Assembly (NCBI GenBank): GCA_918026815.1
Contig: CAKJVC010000010.1
Location: 1,552,501-1,616,500 of the forward strand
Direction: 5' to 3'
DNA: 64,000 nucleotides
DNA from: Chalara sp. BL73
Taxonomy: Eukaryota; Ascomycota; Leotiomycetes; Helotiales
Part shown: positions 21,537 to 32,664 of the stretch, one piece after another
Position numbering within the stretch: position 1 is the stretch's first letter
Layout of the letters: every line of letters begins with the position of its first letter
Notes under the pieces: model-generated
The model's input: only the letters and a program-made list of their open reading frames with translations
Database searches by the model: none
Told to the model about the DNA's origin: nothing
Position numbers and translations under genes: made by a program

Positions 21537-23313
21537 TTAAATATCTTTCGAGTACGCTACTAAAGTCTTCAACCTCATGCGAGCGCCATACAAGTGAACA
21601 AGCACAACAGGAATAATGGAAAGGCCGGCAATCAGCCCTTGCATCCCAAAGCTAACATCATAGCCCGACTTCTTGCCCCAAGGTTCCTGGAAGAACCCGA
21701 CAGCAAATCCGCCCATGGTTCGAGCGAGATTGAGCCATGCCGCCACCTCAGCTGGCGCCATTGGGAAGGAGTCGAGAGAATAAGCCGTGACAGCGACTGA
21801 GGAAAGCATGATTCCGAAACCGAACATTCCCCAACCCATCACTACACCAGCTACATTCAGATGATGGTATATCGTTTGGCCCACTAGGACGAGTCCCGGC
21901 ACATTGAAGACTACCGCAATATAAATGGGCCAAAGGCGGGCTTCCGGCTTGAAGATGCCGTGGTGTTTGTGAATATATTGGCGTGCCAGGAAGTCGTTGA
22001 AGTAGTGGCCGAAGAATTCAGCGAGGATGATTCCAACGATGACTGAGAAATGGAGGTATCCGACTTTAATGTTGTCGTAGCCATATCCTCCGTAGCTTAC
22101 AGGTGTGGCAAAAATGATAGATGTGGTGATATTGATTCCGATAATCCAGCAGAAAAGCAGGAAACTAGAAAAAAAAAAACCGTTGAGTTAGGTTTGCCAT
22201 TCAAGTCCAAGCGGTTGAACTTACTATGAGAGAGCAATCAATGCGAAATGAGGTTGCAAAATAACCACAACCAGCGCTCGATATGTGTCCATTATAGTTG
22301 AGAAATATCCAGTGTGGTTTTGAATCTGCCAAATCCCAACCAGGCGAGACATTCGCGCAAGAAAGGCCTGTGGTCGTTCAGGCTGTTCTTGGCCGGGAAT
22401 GGCTCGATTGAACCAGGTCTCGTCAACAAAGGCAACAAGGAAGACGAGCTGGAGTCCAAGTACACCTGTGCACATCCAGTAAATATCCTCCCATCTATGA
22501 GTTTTACCAATAACAAAGTTTCCCATCATGGGACCCATGTATGGCGAGCAGATATATAGACAAGCCCAGAGGCCGATCTTGCGTGCTCGTTCATGGAAGA
22601 AGAACATGTCTTTTAGGAAAGCGAGGGAGATTGTTTGAGCTGCTGTGAGGAAGGTTCCACTCAGACAGCGCATTATGAAGTATATTTTATAGGTGGGTGA
22701 GAGGGCCGTTCCAACAGTGAAGAAAAAGCTGAAGAATTCGGTCCAGAAGAGGACTGGTGCTCGGCCCCAATAAGATACCATGGGGACCCAGACTAGGCCG
22801 AATAATCCTCTGTGGTAGAGTCAGTCATCAAGTTCTATGGGGGATTTTAGATGTCTTCATACAGGATAAGAACGACAATGCTGGTTGGGCGGTTGACCTC
22901 ATCGAGTGAGAGATTCCATTCTTCTGCTTGGAAAATGATGGGAGCTGAGCTGATCGCCCCCACGAAATCTGCACATAGTGCTCCCCATGCGATGGTGAAA
23001 AGCACAAGGTGTTTCTTTGTGGATGACCAGTTCAAGCAATCAGCCGGGTGGTTCGATGGCTGAGGGATCAAAACGGTCTGAGAAGTTCCAAATTAGCTTG
23101 CTGTGCTAGGATAGGAGGGTACTCCTGACAGCTTACATGTCCATCTTTGGCCAATTTGAGGCCTTCGGAGCTGGCTAAGCCTTCAGTTCCAAGCACAAGA
23201 CCGCCGTCAACTCTGAGAGCATCAGGTACTGGAATTACTGTGACGGTACGCTCAATCATTTCTGCGTGGCCCTTTGGCTCGACCGAGTCGTTTTCAGATG
23301 AGTTACTCATCAT
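21537..23313 (-). CDS. MFS transporter
   Basis: Minus strand, four exons: 23313-23137, 23077-22863, 22809-22225, 22164-21537. They total 1605 nt, giving 534 aa. A polar N-terminus (about 80 residues) precedes the membrane part. Hydrophobic segments include VLFTIAWGALCADFVGAI, LFGLVWVPMVSYWGRAP (motif A position), a RCLSGTFLTAAQTISLAFL helix, LLFCWIIGINITTSIIFA and VVMGWGMFGFGIMLSSVAV. The ending GMQGLIAGLSIIPVVLVHLYG is typical. It resembles the polyamine/drug proton antiporter (DHA1) group; the substrate is not predictable. The gene is divergent from the FAD monooxygenase gene (24264) with a 950-bp shared upstream region, a usual arrangement for co-regulated transport and catabolic genes. 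Confidence 0.85.
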
Positions 23314-24263
23314 GAATGATTGCTTGTATTTTGGATGGAGATGTAAAGCAAACCTTGATGACAGGTAGTTACAAATGAAGGAATATTGTAAATCAGGTCA
23401 AGATAGATGTGATGTCGAAACGGATAAAACGGAATCTTATAGAATAACAAAGTACCCAAGAGATGAGGGGGTTTCTACTTGAGACTCGCGGATCAGAACC
23501 AGAGAAAGCCATTTGTGGGTGGAAATGGGACTCAATAAGACCTAATTTTACGAACTTATATTAAATATATGTGCATGTCTATGCATATACGTCCTGCGCA
23601 ACTCCTTGTTCATGTGTCACTTCACTGCCAGTTGAACGACTCTACCCCACGGGGTCTCCACACGCCTAGCCTTTACGTGTCGACCCCACAGCTAGCGTGT
23701 TGGGGTTAGCCTATAAACCTCATTCATATGTATATTTGTCAGTTGTTAATACGAAGGTGAAGAAATTGTGGCAAATAAACGTTTAGTTAATTTAGCGCTC
23801 AAAGTCAAATATCATGCAGGTGCCCCGCCACCAGTGCTACTTCCTATGGGTGCCCCACCTTGTGTGGTTCTGAGAGTCGAGTTGTTATTGCCACTGTAGC
23901 GCTGCAATATTTACGTCCATGCGTAAGTATGGAGAGTTGCGGAGAAGCGTGGGGACAAAGTTTAAGTTTAAGGGAGCATGTCCACAACAAACCACAACCG
24001 CAAGGTGGGTCGTGGAATTATCGCCACAGAGTGCCATTTCTCGTTTTGGGTATCTTATATAAAATCCGACGAAAAAAGGAGACTGCTCTATGTCTATGTC
24101 GATATGCAAAATCGTCACCCCGCATCTTGAAAATATCAGCCAACACCCTCTCCTGTACGGACGCACAACAAGTTTGACTTCACAGTAGCTCCTATCTGAA
24201 TTCAGTTCTTTGAACTTAAAGATATACACACCGATTCCTGAAATCCGTACACTTTGAGCGAAA
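23314..24263. promoter_or_regulatory. shared divergent upstream region (MFS / FAD monooxygenase)
   Basis: 950 bp without a supported gene between two divergent starts. It holds two close copies of GGTGCCCC.CC (near 23820 and 23849) and other short repeats. A local regulator such as the Zn-finger protein at 12981 could bind here; that is inference only. Confidence 0.4.
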
Positions 24264-26171
24264 ATGACTGTAGATGAAAACGGTGGCGGCGTACAGATGA
24301 AGTACGAATAGAACTCTCTCCTAAAGCCTCAGTATTGCTAACTTCAGTCCAGCGGACATACCAACGGAATACCTCTCGCAACGAATGGAGGATCAGAACC
24401 AAATCTGATCATGGATGTGGAAGTTCTGGTAGTAGGTGCTGGAATGACTGGTCTTACAACATCCATCCTTCTGGAAGAATATGGTGTGAAGGCACTCACC
24501 ATCTCAAAACACCGCGGCACGGCTCCAACACCACGAGCACACATCACAAACCAACGAACTATGGAAGTTTTCAGAGATATGGGGATTGAAGACCGCGTAC
24601 TCGAAGTCGCAACGAAGCTTACGACCCTGGGCAACGGCGTTATGGCGACCAGCCTTACGGGCATGGAAATTGCACGTTACAGTTGCTATGGAGGAGGAGC
24701 AGCTCATGCATCTAATTTCTCAACAGCGAGTCCCAGTGAAATGGTAAATGTGCCACAGCACATCGTCGAAAAGGTTTTACTGGATCGCGCGATTGAAAAG
24801 GGTGCCGATGTTCGCTTTGGCAATGAGTTGGTTCACATTGAAGATGGAGCAAAAGGTGTGGTGGCAAGAATTCGCAACCGCCAGACAAAAGAAGAGTATA
24901 CTGTTCGTGCTCGTTATGCTGTCGCTGCGGATGGCGGCCGCTCCTCGGTAGCAGACATGCTGGGATTCGGTTTCACAGGCGAGAGTGGTTTTATGAGTAT
25001 GCTCAGCGTATGGTTGGAAGCCGACCTGACCAAATATACTGCCCATCGCCCAGCAGCCATCTACTTGATTTTACAGCCTGGAAACGCATACTGGGTTGGC
25101 TCTGGAACGTGTGTTGTTGTGAAACCGTTCACTGAATGGGTCCTGAACCGACAATATGATGCTGCCGACGGTGAGCCAGATACTTCTGATGAAGCTATCA
25201 TCAGTCACGCTCGCAAAGTTCTCGGGGTTCCGGATGATCTGCCAATTCGTGTCAAGGATGCGAGCAAGTGGCAAGTCAACAATGTTGTCGCTTCCGAGTA
25301 CCGCCATGGACATGTCTTCCTAGCCGGCGACGCTGCTCACCGGCATCCCCCTGCCAGCGGCCTTGGAAGCAACACTTGTGTTCAAGATGCCTACAATCTC
25401 GCCTGGAAACTCGCACTTGTCACCTCAGGCATAGCTGGGGATCAGTTACTCGACAGCTACAATCAAGAGCGACAGCCGGTGGGCAAGCAGATAGTAGCTC
25501 ACGCTATCCAAACGCTCTACAACATGTCTAAGATTCCGGAAACACTGGGTTTCCGAAAAGGGCAGGCCCTAGAAGATGGATATGCGACGCTGGAAAGTTT
25601 GTTTTCTGACGATCCAGGTGCAGAGGACCGCCGCGCTCGCTTGGAGGAGGTTGTCAAATTACAGGATCGCAGGTCGAATGCGGTTGGCTTACATTTGGGC
25701 AATCGATATAAGGATTCTTGCTCAATTGTTTATGATGGAACTCCTTTCCCTGAGTACAAACAAGATCCAGTCCTTTACTATGAACCAACTACACACCCTG
25801 GAGGCTACCTGCCACACGCGTTTGTAGAGCATAAAGGTCGTCGCATCTCAACTTTGGATATAATCCCACATGCGAGGTTCGGTCTTATTGTTGGCATTGG
25901 TGGTAAATCTTGGACTGCTGCAGCTTCACAAGTAAGCCAGGAACTTGGAGTTGAACTCTCTGTTTACCCAGTTGGATACCGTTGCACTTACGATGATGTC
26001 CTCGGTCGATGGAGTGCATTGCGTGAGATTAAAGACGGAGGTGCTCTTCTCGTCCGTCCTGATCGCCATATTGCATGGCGATCTGTGGATCGAGTGACTG
26101 ATCCTACTCAAGCTTTGCGTTCAGCTTTCTCCCACGCTCTTGCTCGCAATATATTGAAAGGGGCGCTGTAA
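24264..26171 (+). CDS. FAD-dependent aromatic-ring monooxygenase
   Basis: Exon 1 24264-24290 (MTVDENGGG), intron 24291-24347, exon 2 24348-26171; 616 aa. I chose the 24264 start because the two exons join in phase across a normal intron; ATG 24411 would give a 586-aa form. The FAD-binding site is VLVVGAGMTGLTTSILLEE (about residues 35-53). A TPRAHITNQRTMEVFRDMG block follows, typical of phenol-hydroxylase-like enzymes. The second FAD motif is GHVFLAGDAAHRHPPASG (about 331-348), and the C-terminal part is thioredoxin-like. The best fit is the 2,4-dichlorophenol 6-monooxygenase / phenol 2-monooxygenase group, which hydroxylates phenolic rings with NADPH and O2. Exact substrate unknown. Neighbours (MFS, FAH family) support an aromatic catabolic role. 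Confidence 0.88.
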
Positions 26172-26292
26172 TCGCAGTTTATCATAGCGTTGGGCTATTT
26201 TGATTTTGTACAGGAGTGCATCGCTTTCAATATATATTGATTCTATTTTGATTTGACGAAATTGTAAAAATAAAACATATACAGTCGAAACT

Positions 26293-26462
26293 TGTCGGAT
26301 CACTCTACCTGTGGCAACACCACGTCTTGACGTGGATTGCTTAGGTTGAATGTGATTGATTGTTGAAGGTTGAATGGAGGAATGAGGATATGCCCCTTCC
26401 AGGGTCATGTGACGGTGTCACATGACCTGTCCCCCATTCAATAACTAATCTACGTACAAACA
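26293..26462 (-). repeat. Copia 3' LTR
   Basis: 170 bp, identical by eye to the other LTR. On the coding strand this is the downstream (3') LTR. Confidence 0.9.
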
Positions 26463-26685
26463 CTGGGCATACTTTAAGAATGCCCTGAATTGCTATTGAA
26501 TAAAATCGATGAAAAGAATCAAAGGAAAAGATCAATTTGATTGGCCAGTGGCCAGGTCGATAGGCCTTCCCATTGGCCAGTATCTCATTCGCAAATACCC
26601 CTCCAAACCGCCCTTGCAAAACGTCCCTACAAGACGTCCTTGCAAAACGTCCTTGCAAAACGTCCGTAACGCTCCGTAACGTTCC

Positions 26686-28146
26686 CTATTCGGTTCTCTC
26701 CACCCATTCTACGGCTCGGATATCGATTGTATTGGTGTCAATGAGCTGTTTTAGGGCCGTAGAAGCTTTGCTTTTGGTGAAGGAGTCAGCGGGATTGCTA
26801 TCACCACTTATCCACTTGACTTCCGCGATCTCTTTTCGTTCATATGATTGGCGGAGGCATAGAACGTCGATCATGAGCCGCTTCTTTTGTGTAGTTCCCA
26901 GCTTGACGAGGCAGTCGTACAATGACCTTGAATCTGTGCAAAAAACTAGAGGAAGGGTGATATTGAGGATCTTGTCGATCGTAGCTTTGATCGAAGCGCC
27001 GATATCAAATCCATGAGCTATAGCATAGAGCTCGGAAGCTAATACGCTTTTTGTTACTCTTTTGCACTTGACTGACGACCAGTAAATAATATTTGCTCGG
27101 TTCTGACTGTCAGCTAGCACTAATATGTACTCAATTTGAGATGAAAGATCTTTATTGTTGGCGAAAGAAGAGTCAGTAAATACTAGTAGGTTCAAGGTCT
27201 TGATATCTAGCTTGACGAATCGAAAGCCGCGAGTAGAGTTGTCGATTTGCCACTGAAGCCGCTTGTTCAGAGCTTTGATAGCTTTTTCGTCAGGGTTAGT
27301 TGCCTGGGCTGCAAAAAATAAATCAAAAGAAGCTTCAAGTTGTGATACGGAAGCAATGTAAGCTCCTTTTGCGCGTCGAGCAATATATTGATCTTTGGTG
27401 TCGACAAGCTTGAGGTTTTTGCATTGGCGTTCCTGAGAAAGCGTAATAATTCCGGCTGTGTCGAGCTCTACAAGACTTCCATTGAACTTGATTGGGTAAT
27501 CGGGTGTAAAAGCTTCCCTATTCTTGGCCAGTAATCGAGCTTGTTCCAGTTTGCTTTGCTCTAGATCTGCAAAATCGAGGTCTCCGAGAAACAGCGTGTC
27601 GTCAGTTTGTAAACCGACGAGCCCGAAAAGTTGGTTGCTGAGCAAAAGACATAAGTCGTAAGTTGATTGGCTCATTCCGAGTTCTTTCAGGTAATGCGTG
27701 TGATAGGTTTTGAACCAATAGTTGCCGGCTTCCGGAACGCCGTACAGTGGTTTGACTACTTTGAAAATTGAGCTTTTGCCTAGTTTGCTGGCTAGTTCTG
27801 GTGGAAGCCTAATATAGAAGTCACGGTTGAGCTTAGTAGCTGATTGAACGTAAGCTTAAGAAATATCTCGGAGGTATAGGGTCTTTACGGGCTGTAAACA
27901 GGTCGCAAAGCAAAGTATTAAGCGTTGGCTGACCCGTTGAATTGTGGGTGATTAAGTCAGTACAAGTCCTTTCTCTAGGTCGTTGTAAGCCTAAACGACC
28001 AAGCGTGATTTCTCGAAAGCTTGATTAGTTCCTTTGTTCTTGATTTCGTCGACGAACCTTGAATTGAAGATTCGTACGCCTTGAAGAACTGTAGCAGGGT
28101 CTGCGACCTCAAACACTCCTTTCTCCAGCAAGCCTGTAATTTCCAA
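26686..28146 (-). pseudogene. Copia reverse transcriptase / RNase H, three in-frame stops
   Basis: The RT begins LEITGLLEKGVFEVADP and continues with ..FEKSRLVV, a stop, AYNDLEKGLVLT, a stop, SPTIQRVSQRLI .. YLRDIS, a stop, AYVQSATKLNRDFYIRLP. Stops are at 27991, 27952 and 27856; each sits where relatives usually have Gln, so CAA/CAG to TAA/TAG changes are the simplest explanation. After 27856 the frame is open to 26686: GLQTDDTLFLGD (the catalytic DD), then RNase H with VFTDSSFAN, SELYAIAHG and CTDSRSLYDCL. Confidence 0.85.
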
Positions 28147-29052
28147 TTAGCGAGAGGCTGCAAACAGGTCGTTCTTTTGTATAAAAGCCGTGATATCAGA
28201 AAAAGAGTTTTTGCGAAGTCTCTCTCGGCCGCGTTTGGCTGGTTGTAGTTGTAGCGGTGGCACAGAAACAGTGATTGAATCTTCGAGCCGTAGCGGCTGT
28301 TCGGGGCTTGTAGCAGAGCTTACGGGTCGTGAAAATTGTGCAAGCTCGCTATTCTCCTGGCTTTTTTCCGTATAGTAAAGCTTTACGGTTGTTGATCGAA
28401 AAGTAGTTGGGCCGTGAAGTAAGTCGATTACACATGATTCTTTTTCAATTGATATCAGCTTGTATGGGCCATTCCAGTAGCCACGTCCCCCTGTATTGCC
28501 TTCTTTCCATACTAGTACTGGCGAGTTCAAAGGGAGGTCGTGGATAGCGTCGATTCTGGGGCCATTCCGCATGTTGAGAGCGTTGTTGACTTGGCGTGCA
28601 GCTCTAAGCTTCTTGATTTCTTCCATAGCTTTCTTAAAGGCTGTAGCTCGTTGCTGAACAGTAGCTGGAGGAGCGTCGAGCTCAGTGATTCGTGGATAGG
28701 CTCCGTAGACCAATAACGTAGGCACAAGCCCGTCAGGGCCTGCAGAGTCGTTCACAGCTTTAAAGGCCATTTGCAGGGCTATATCTTTGTCGATATCCTG
28801 AATCTCGGCCGTAATGATTTGGAAAGCACGACGCAAAGAGCCGTGGTATCGTTCGACTAGTCCAATTGAATTGTGAGCCTCTACAAGTGCGGTTTTGATC
28901 TTGATGCCTATAGAGCCGGCGTATTGCTTGAATTCTTTGCTGACGAAGTTCTTGCCAGCGTCGGTAGCAATCAAGTCAGAAGGGCCTAAATAAGTGTCAA
29001 TCCAGCACATGCGTAGCACGTCCCATGTATGCTTTGCGCTAATATTTTGAAG
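28147..29052 (-). CDS. Copia integrase core, same frame after the TAG stop
   Basis: Continues in the same frame: DLIATDAGKNFVSKEF holds the second catalytic Asp and EAHNSIGLVERYHGSLRRA the catalytic Glu. The C-terminal integrase part has PVLVWKEGNTGGRGYWNGPY. It ends at TAA 28147-28149 (..DLFAASR). There is no start codon of its own that would normally be used, so it is the interrupted middle of a polyprotein. Confidence 0.85.
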   Translation of the reverse strand, partial: LQNISAKHTWDVLRMCWIDTYLGPSDLIATDAGKNFVSKEFKQYAGSIGIKIKTALVEAHNSIGLVERYHGSLRRAFQIITAEIQDIDKDIALQMAFKAVNDSAGPDGLVPTLLVYGAYPRITELDAPPATVQQRATAFKKAMEEIKKLRAARQVNNALNMRNGPRIDAIHDLPLNSPVLVWKEGNTGGRGYWNGPYKLISIEKESCVIDLLHGPTTFRSTTVKLYYTEKSQENSELAQFSRPVSSATSPEQPLRLEDSITVSVPPLQLQPAKRGRERLRKNSFSDITAFIQKNDLFAASR

Positions 29053-31497
29053 CTATTTTCCTGCCTGATATCGAGTAGCTTGATCGACAATATAAAGCAA
29101 TAGGCTTTTGTCGATATACATGATATCGACAATAATACAATAATTGAATTCGATATTGCTATCTTCGATTGTAAACCTGAATTTGCCAGGAGATTTGCCG
29201 TGCTTTTGGCAGTGAAAGCAATATCGAGTCAGGTGCTCTAAGGCACTTTTGCTGACTTCATGGCCGGCACGAGTCAGTACCGCCTCGAGCCTACTTACCG
29301 AAAAATGGCCGAATCGGTGGTGAAGCCGGCGTAGCTCTGAATTGGTGAAATAGCAAAGGTTGTTGTCGAAAGAGCTTTTCAGAAAAGACTGTAATAAGGT
29401 ATTCCAAAGCAAAAATGAGTGGCCAAAACGACGTACAACTGGCACGTTGCCGTTCGGAGTAACTAGAACGTTTTTCAGGTTGTTCAGGTAAACCTGTAAA
29501 GAATCCATATCTGCAAGGCTAAAAAAGAACGGAGTATCTGACTTGACAATGTGAAATTGTATCTGGCCTAATGGAGTATCAAGAAGAATAAAGCCAATTG
29601 ACGTTGTAGACCCAATACCAAACTGTACCTTAACTATTCCTTTTGTCGAGTCGTCGATGCTGATATTAAAGCTGCTTTGGCGCTGTAGAGCCTGAAGCTG
29701 GCTATGGCCGGCTGTCGAGTGCTTAGAAGCGCCGGTGTCGATCATAATACCGTAGAATTGGCTAGAGTTGTAGCGTGATAGATTGGTGGGTGTAGCAGCG
29801 TAGGCGTCAGCGTTGTACGGGTTGTTTTCAGGGTCAGCCGCGGAGCTGTCGTTGTAGGTATGGCCCGTAGCGGTAATCAAGTGGCTTACGGCTCGATTGT
29901 TCAGCTCCGTAATCAGTGAAGTCGCGTCGCTGCTTGCAAGGTAGCTTGTTGCGAAGTGCTCTGTTTGGTCGGTAGAGCTGGGTTCGGGGTTTGTATCAGG
30001 AGAGAGGTCGAAATCAAGGTCGGCTTTGACTGTTAGAGCGCTGAAGGCTTCATTGATACCCTCAGAATCACTTTCGCTATCGTCGTCGCCCTCAAAAGTC
30101 ATGATGTATTGGCGTAGGCTGTCGTTAAAGTGCTTGTTGAAGTTGGGTGCTCTAGTGTCGAACCTGCTTAAGTTACGAGCTTTGAATCGAGCTTTTGCTT
30201 CTTCTTGTTTTTCGGAGCTGTGTTTCCACGAGCGGCAATTCTCTTTTTTGCACACGAAGCAACGGCCTTTGTGTCGTGGGCTGTACTGGCGATTTCCTGG
30301 GTTGTGCCTTTTGCCGTAATACCGACGGTCCGTAAAGTACGCTGTAGAATCCGGGTTAGCTGCCTCGTGAGTTGCAATTGAGGAGCGTAAGTCGTTGATT
30401 AAGCCTGCTACGGTGCTTGCGGGTTTGTAGCAAGCGTACCGGCAGGCTTCATTCTGTTGGCAGGCTGTAATAAGCTTGTTGTGGAGGAAATTTTCAGATC
30501 GGAGGCTGATATCTAGGCCATGCTGGAGCTGACGCAGGTCCTTGACTAGAAGCTGAAGGCATTCTGTAGTCGGCTTTCCAGGGTTGCTTGCAATTACGCT
30601 TTGAAGAGTTGTATTGTTCCACCGACTCAGTATGCCACGCTTGTATTCAGGGCCTTCGAAGTAATTAGAAGTTGCAGCACATATTTGATCAAAAGTAGCA
30701 GTGCCGTTAGTGTTCCTGAGATTGGTGTAGTAGTGGTCGAGAGCTAGACCTCGTAGCATAGTCGAATAGGCCTGAGCTAATGCTATTCTTGGTATGCTTG
30801 CTTTGCTGCACAAGTCGAGGAAAATAGTCAGCTTGAAGTCAAAGTTGTCATTCTCTCTACTGTACTTGATATCCTCGCTGTACAGCTTAGTCAAAACGGC
30901 CAATTCTCTGCTGTAACTGTAGTTCCCTTCTAGCTGTGCCTCTATATTGAGTTTATGCAATTGCTGAGCTTGTTCTTCTTCCGGGCTAGTTAACGGGCCG
31001 GAAAATGGGGTTTGATAGGGCTGAAAGTTGTTGCGGAGCCCGTAAGCCGTAAGTCGTTTTTGTATCCGTTCGGAAAGCTCTACGGATGTTATTTTGCCTA
31101 AGCCTCCCGGTTGGTTCAGCAAAGCTTTGATATCCTCATCATTCCAAGTATAGCGTTCTTCCTCATTTGCTACGTCGTATAAAGTTTGGCTTAGGGATCT
31201 GGATTTGTTGTGAAGTGGTACGTAAACGCCACCGTTGTGCAGATAGGCCCGTAGGTTTTGGCGGGTCGAAAGAGTAACTTTGTTGAATTCCTCTTTGTCG
31301 AAGCTTTTGAAATCATCTTGAAAAAGCTCCCAGAGGTCGGCATCCAACTTTGTATAGTGTGTGTATTCCTTGATTTTTGCAATCACGTATAAGTTGAGGT
31401 TCTCCACCGTGGCCTTCTTTGCGTTGATGCCACTGTATTGCCACTTCTTTTCATCGATTGGTTCTTGATTTCCGGGGGAGTCTGCAGAGGTAGCCAT
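29053..31497 (-). CDS. Copia gag-protease-pre-integrase part
   Basis: The chosen start is ATG 31497 (MATSADSPGNQEP); an open frame extends further to 31647, close to the LTR. It contains a zinc-knuckle-like CFVCKKENCRSWKH, the aspartic protease motif MIDTGASKHSTAG, and the HHCC-type pre-integrase zinc site (LHHRFGH ... CFHCQKHGKSPG). The first integrase acidic residues follow (VDIMYIDKS, YIVDQATRY). The frame ends with TAG at 29053-29055 after RYQAGK, where the continuation LQNISAKHTWD is still in frame. The missing residue is probably Trp (TGG to TAG). Confidence 0.85.
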   Translation of the reverse strand: MATSADSPGNQEPIDEKKWQYSGINAKKATVENLNLYVIAKIKEYTHYTKLDADLWELFQDDFKSFDKEEFNKVTLSTRQNLRAYLHNGGVYVPLHNKSRSLSQTLYDVANEEERYTWNDEDIKALLNQPGGLGKITSVELSERIQKRLTAYGLRNNFQPYQTPFSGPLTSPEEEQAQQLHKLNIEAQLEGNYSYSRELAVLTKLYSEDIKYSRENDNFDFKLTIFLDLCSKASIPRIALAQAYSTMLRGLALDHYYTNLRNTNGTATFDQICAATSNYFEGPEYKRGILSRWNNTTLQSVIASNPGKPTTECLQLLVKDLRQLQHGLDISLRSENFLHNKLITACQQNEACRYACYKPASTVAGLINDLRSSIATHEAANPDSTAYFTDRRYYGKRHNPGNRQYSPRHKGRCFVCKKENCRSWKHSSEKQEEAKARFKARNLSRFDTRAPNFNKHFNDSLRQYIMTFEGDDDSESDSEGINEAFSALTVKADLDFDLSPDTNPEPSSTDQTEHFATSYLASSDATSLITELNNRAVSHLITATGHTYNDSSAADPENNPYNADAYAATPTNLSRYNSSQFYGIMIDTGASKHSTAGHSQLQALQRQSSFNISIDDSTKGIVKVQFGIGSTTSIGFILLDTPLGQIQFHIVKSDTPFFFSLADMDSLQVYLNNLKNVLVTPNGNVPVVRRFGHSFLLWNTLLQSFLKSSFDNNLCYFTNSELRRLHHRFGHFSVSRLEAVLTRAGHEVSKSALEHLTRYCFHCQKHGKSPGKFRFTIEDSNIEFNYCIIVDIMYIDKSLLLYIVDQATRYQAGK

Positions 31498-31654
31498 AAT
31501 TAGCCAAGTACGCGTACAGTTCGGTTTAGGGATTGGTCCGAAGCAAATAAGGTTGCAGATTCGGTGCAACGTCACAGGGATTGGGGAATGGGGTTTGTAT
31601 TGGATTGAATTGATTGGGGTTCGATATTCTGATCTGAAAGATCTCACTGATCAG

Positions 31655-31824
31655 TGTCGGATCACTCTACCTGTGGCAACACCACGTCTTGACGTGGATT
31701 GCTTAGGTTGAATGTGATTGATTGTTGAAGGTTGAATGGAGGAATGAGGATATGCCCCTTCCAGGGTCATGTGACGGTGTCACATGACCTGTCCCCCATT
31801 CAATAACTAATCTACGTACAAACA
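31655..31824 (-). repeat. Copia 5' LTR
   Basis: 170 bp; the upstream LTR relative to the minus-strand coding region. The coding-strand sequence just inside it (CTGATCAGTGAGATC) is where a primer-binding site would lie. Confidence 0.9.
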
Positions 31825-32371
31825 AAACTGTTTATATGGGAACGCTTGGTTCCAGATCCTGATTCCCATATATAGGGGTTTCCCATGTAAAGAGGTCTTA
31901 TGTAAGCAAGATTATATTGCATTCTAGAAGCATTTGCTAGTGGTATATACACAAAAGTCGTCTGCGGCCTTGCAATTCAGAGTCCTGTAGATATCGAAGG
32001 CCATATTTCTCTTCATTTGTAGGATTATGACGCCTTCGGCTTCTAGGCTGTGCCTCGATTAATACACTTAGGATAATTGGTTCTCCAGCTCGTCGATAAG
32101 GCATGATGAAGCTTCAAAAGGGTCAAAATAAAGGTATTTTGGTTCAATTAGGGGGTGTTGACAATCATATAATAACTAATCTGGGAACAGGAGCTTAGGC
32201 CTCACCACATTTTTAAATGGGAATGCACCCAAAAAGCTTATATCTCATTTCCATATGCATTTAAAGAGGTTTTCCCATCTACCAACTATAAAATCGACTG
32301 TTCCAGGCCTTCATTCCCATATCTAGAGGTTTTTCATATAAGGAGTTTTTATATAACCAGTTTCGACCGTA

Positions 32372-32664
32372 TCAACGAAAAATTGAATCTTCTGTTCGAT
32401 AAGTTCTGTAATTTCGCTCACCCTCTCCCAGCACACCCACCCCCTCCTAAGTGATACATATTTCATTAATTCATTAGCTTTAAGTATTCTTTTTAGACCG
32501 GAGTGACAGAAAGAGTATTGATCGTTTTCGAAATTGTCGTGCTCAGTTGTATTGAAGTCACATTAGCGAACACCGAGTGGTAGCTACAAAAACAATTTCA
32601 AAATAGTATTCTTTCGGTTCAAGTATCTAGAAAGATTGACATTGCGTCCAACATATTTTCCCCT
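32372..32664. other. intergenic, nothing recognised
   Basis: Spacer between the MITE and the DUF3500 pseudogene. Confidence 0.4.

Larger units (their letters stand above)
26293..31824 (-). mobile_element. full-length Ty1/Copia retrotransposon, 5532 bp, TSD AAACT
   Basis: LTRs at 26293-26462 and 31655-31824 are both 170 bp and look identical base for base. Both start TGTCGGATCACTC and end TACGTACAAACA. The 5-bp duplication AAACT is intact (26288-26292 and 31825-31829). Coding runs on the minus strand in one frame from 31497 to 26686: gag, protease, integrase, RT, RNase H. The integrase-before-RT order is that of Copia. Five in-frame stops interrupt it, so this copy cannot make its own proteins. 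Confidence 0.93.
26282..32369. mobile_element. mariner-type MITE (551 bp without insert), split by a Copia element
   Basis: The left end CAGTCGAAACT (26282-26292) and the right end CAGTTTCGACCG (32358-32369) are inverted repeats. TA lies on both outer sides (26280-26281 and 32370-32371), as for Tc1/mariner elements. The Copia insertion with its AAACT duplication lies 11 bp from the left end. The rest of the element is 31830-32369. Two diverged direct repeats sit near the ends (about 31849-31906 and 32302-32359; both contain TTCCCATAT.TA.GGTTT). No coding capacity. A second copy's left end is at 36432. Confidence 0.8.

Noticed and set aside
24411..24413. ATG 24411 as start of the FAD monooxygenase
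   Set aside because: Possible, but an upstream ATG at 24264 joins in phase through a canonical 57-bp intron, so the longer form is preferred.
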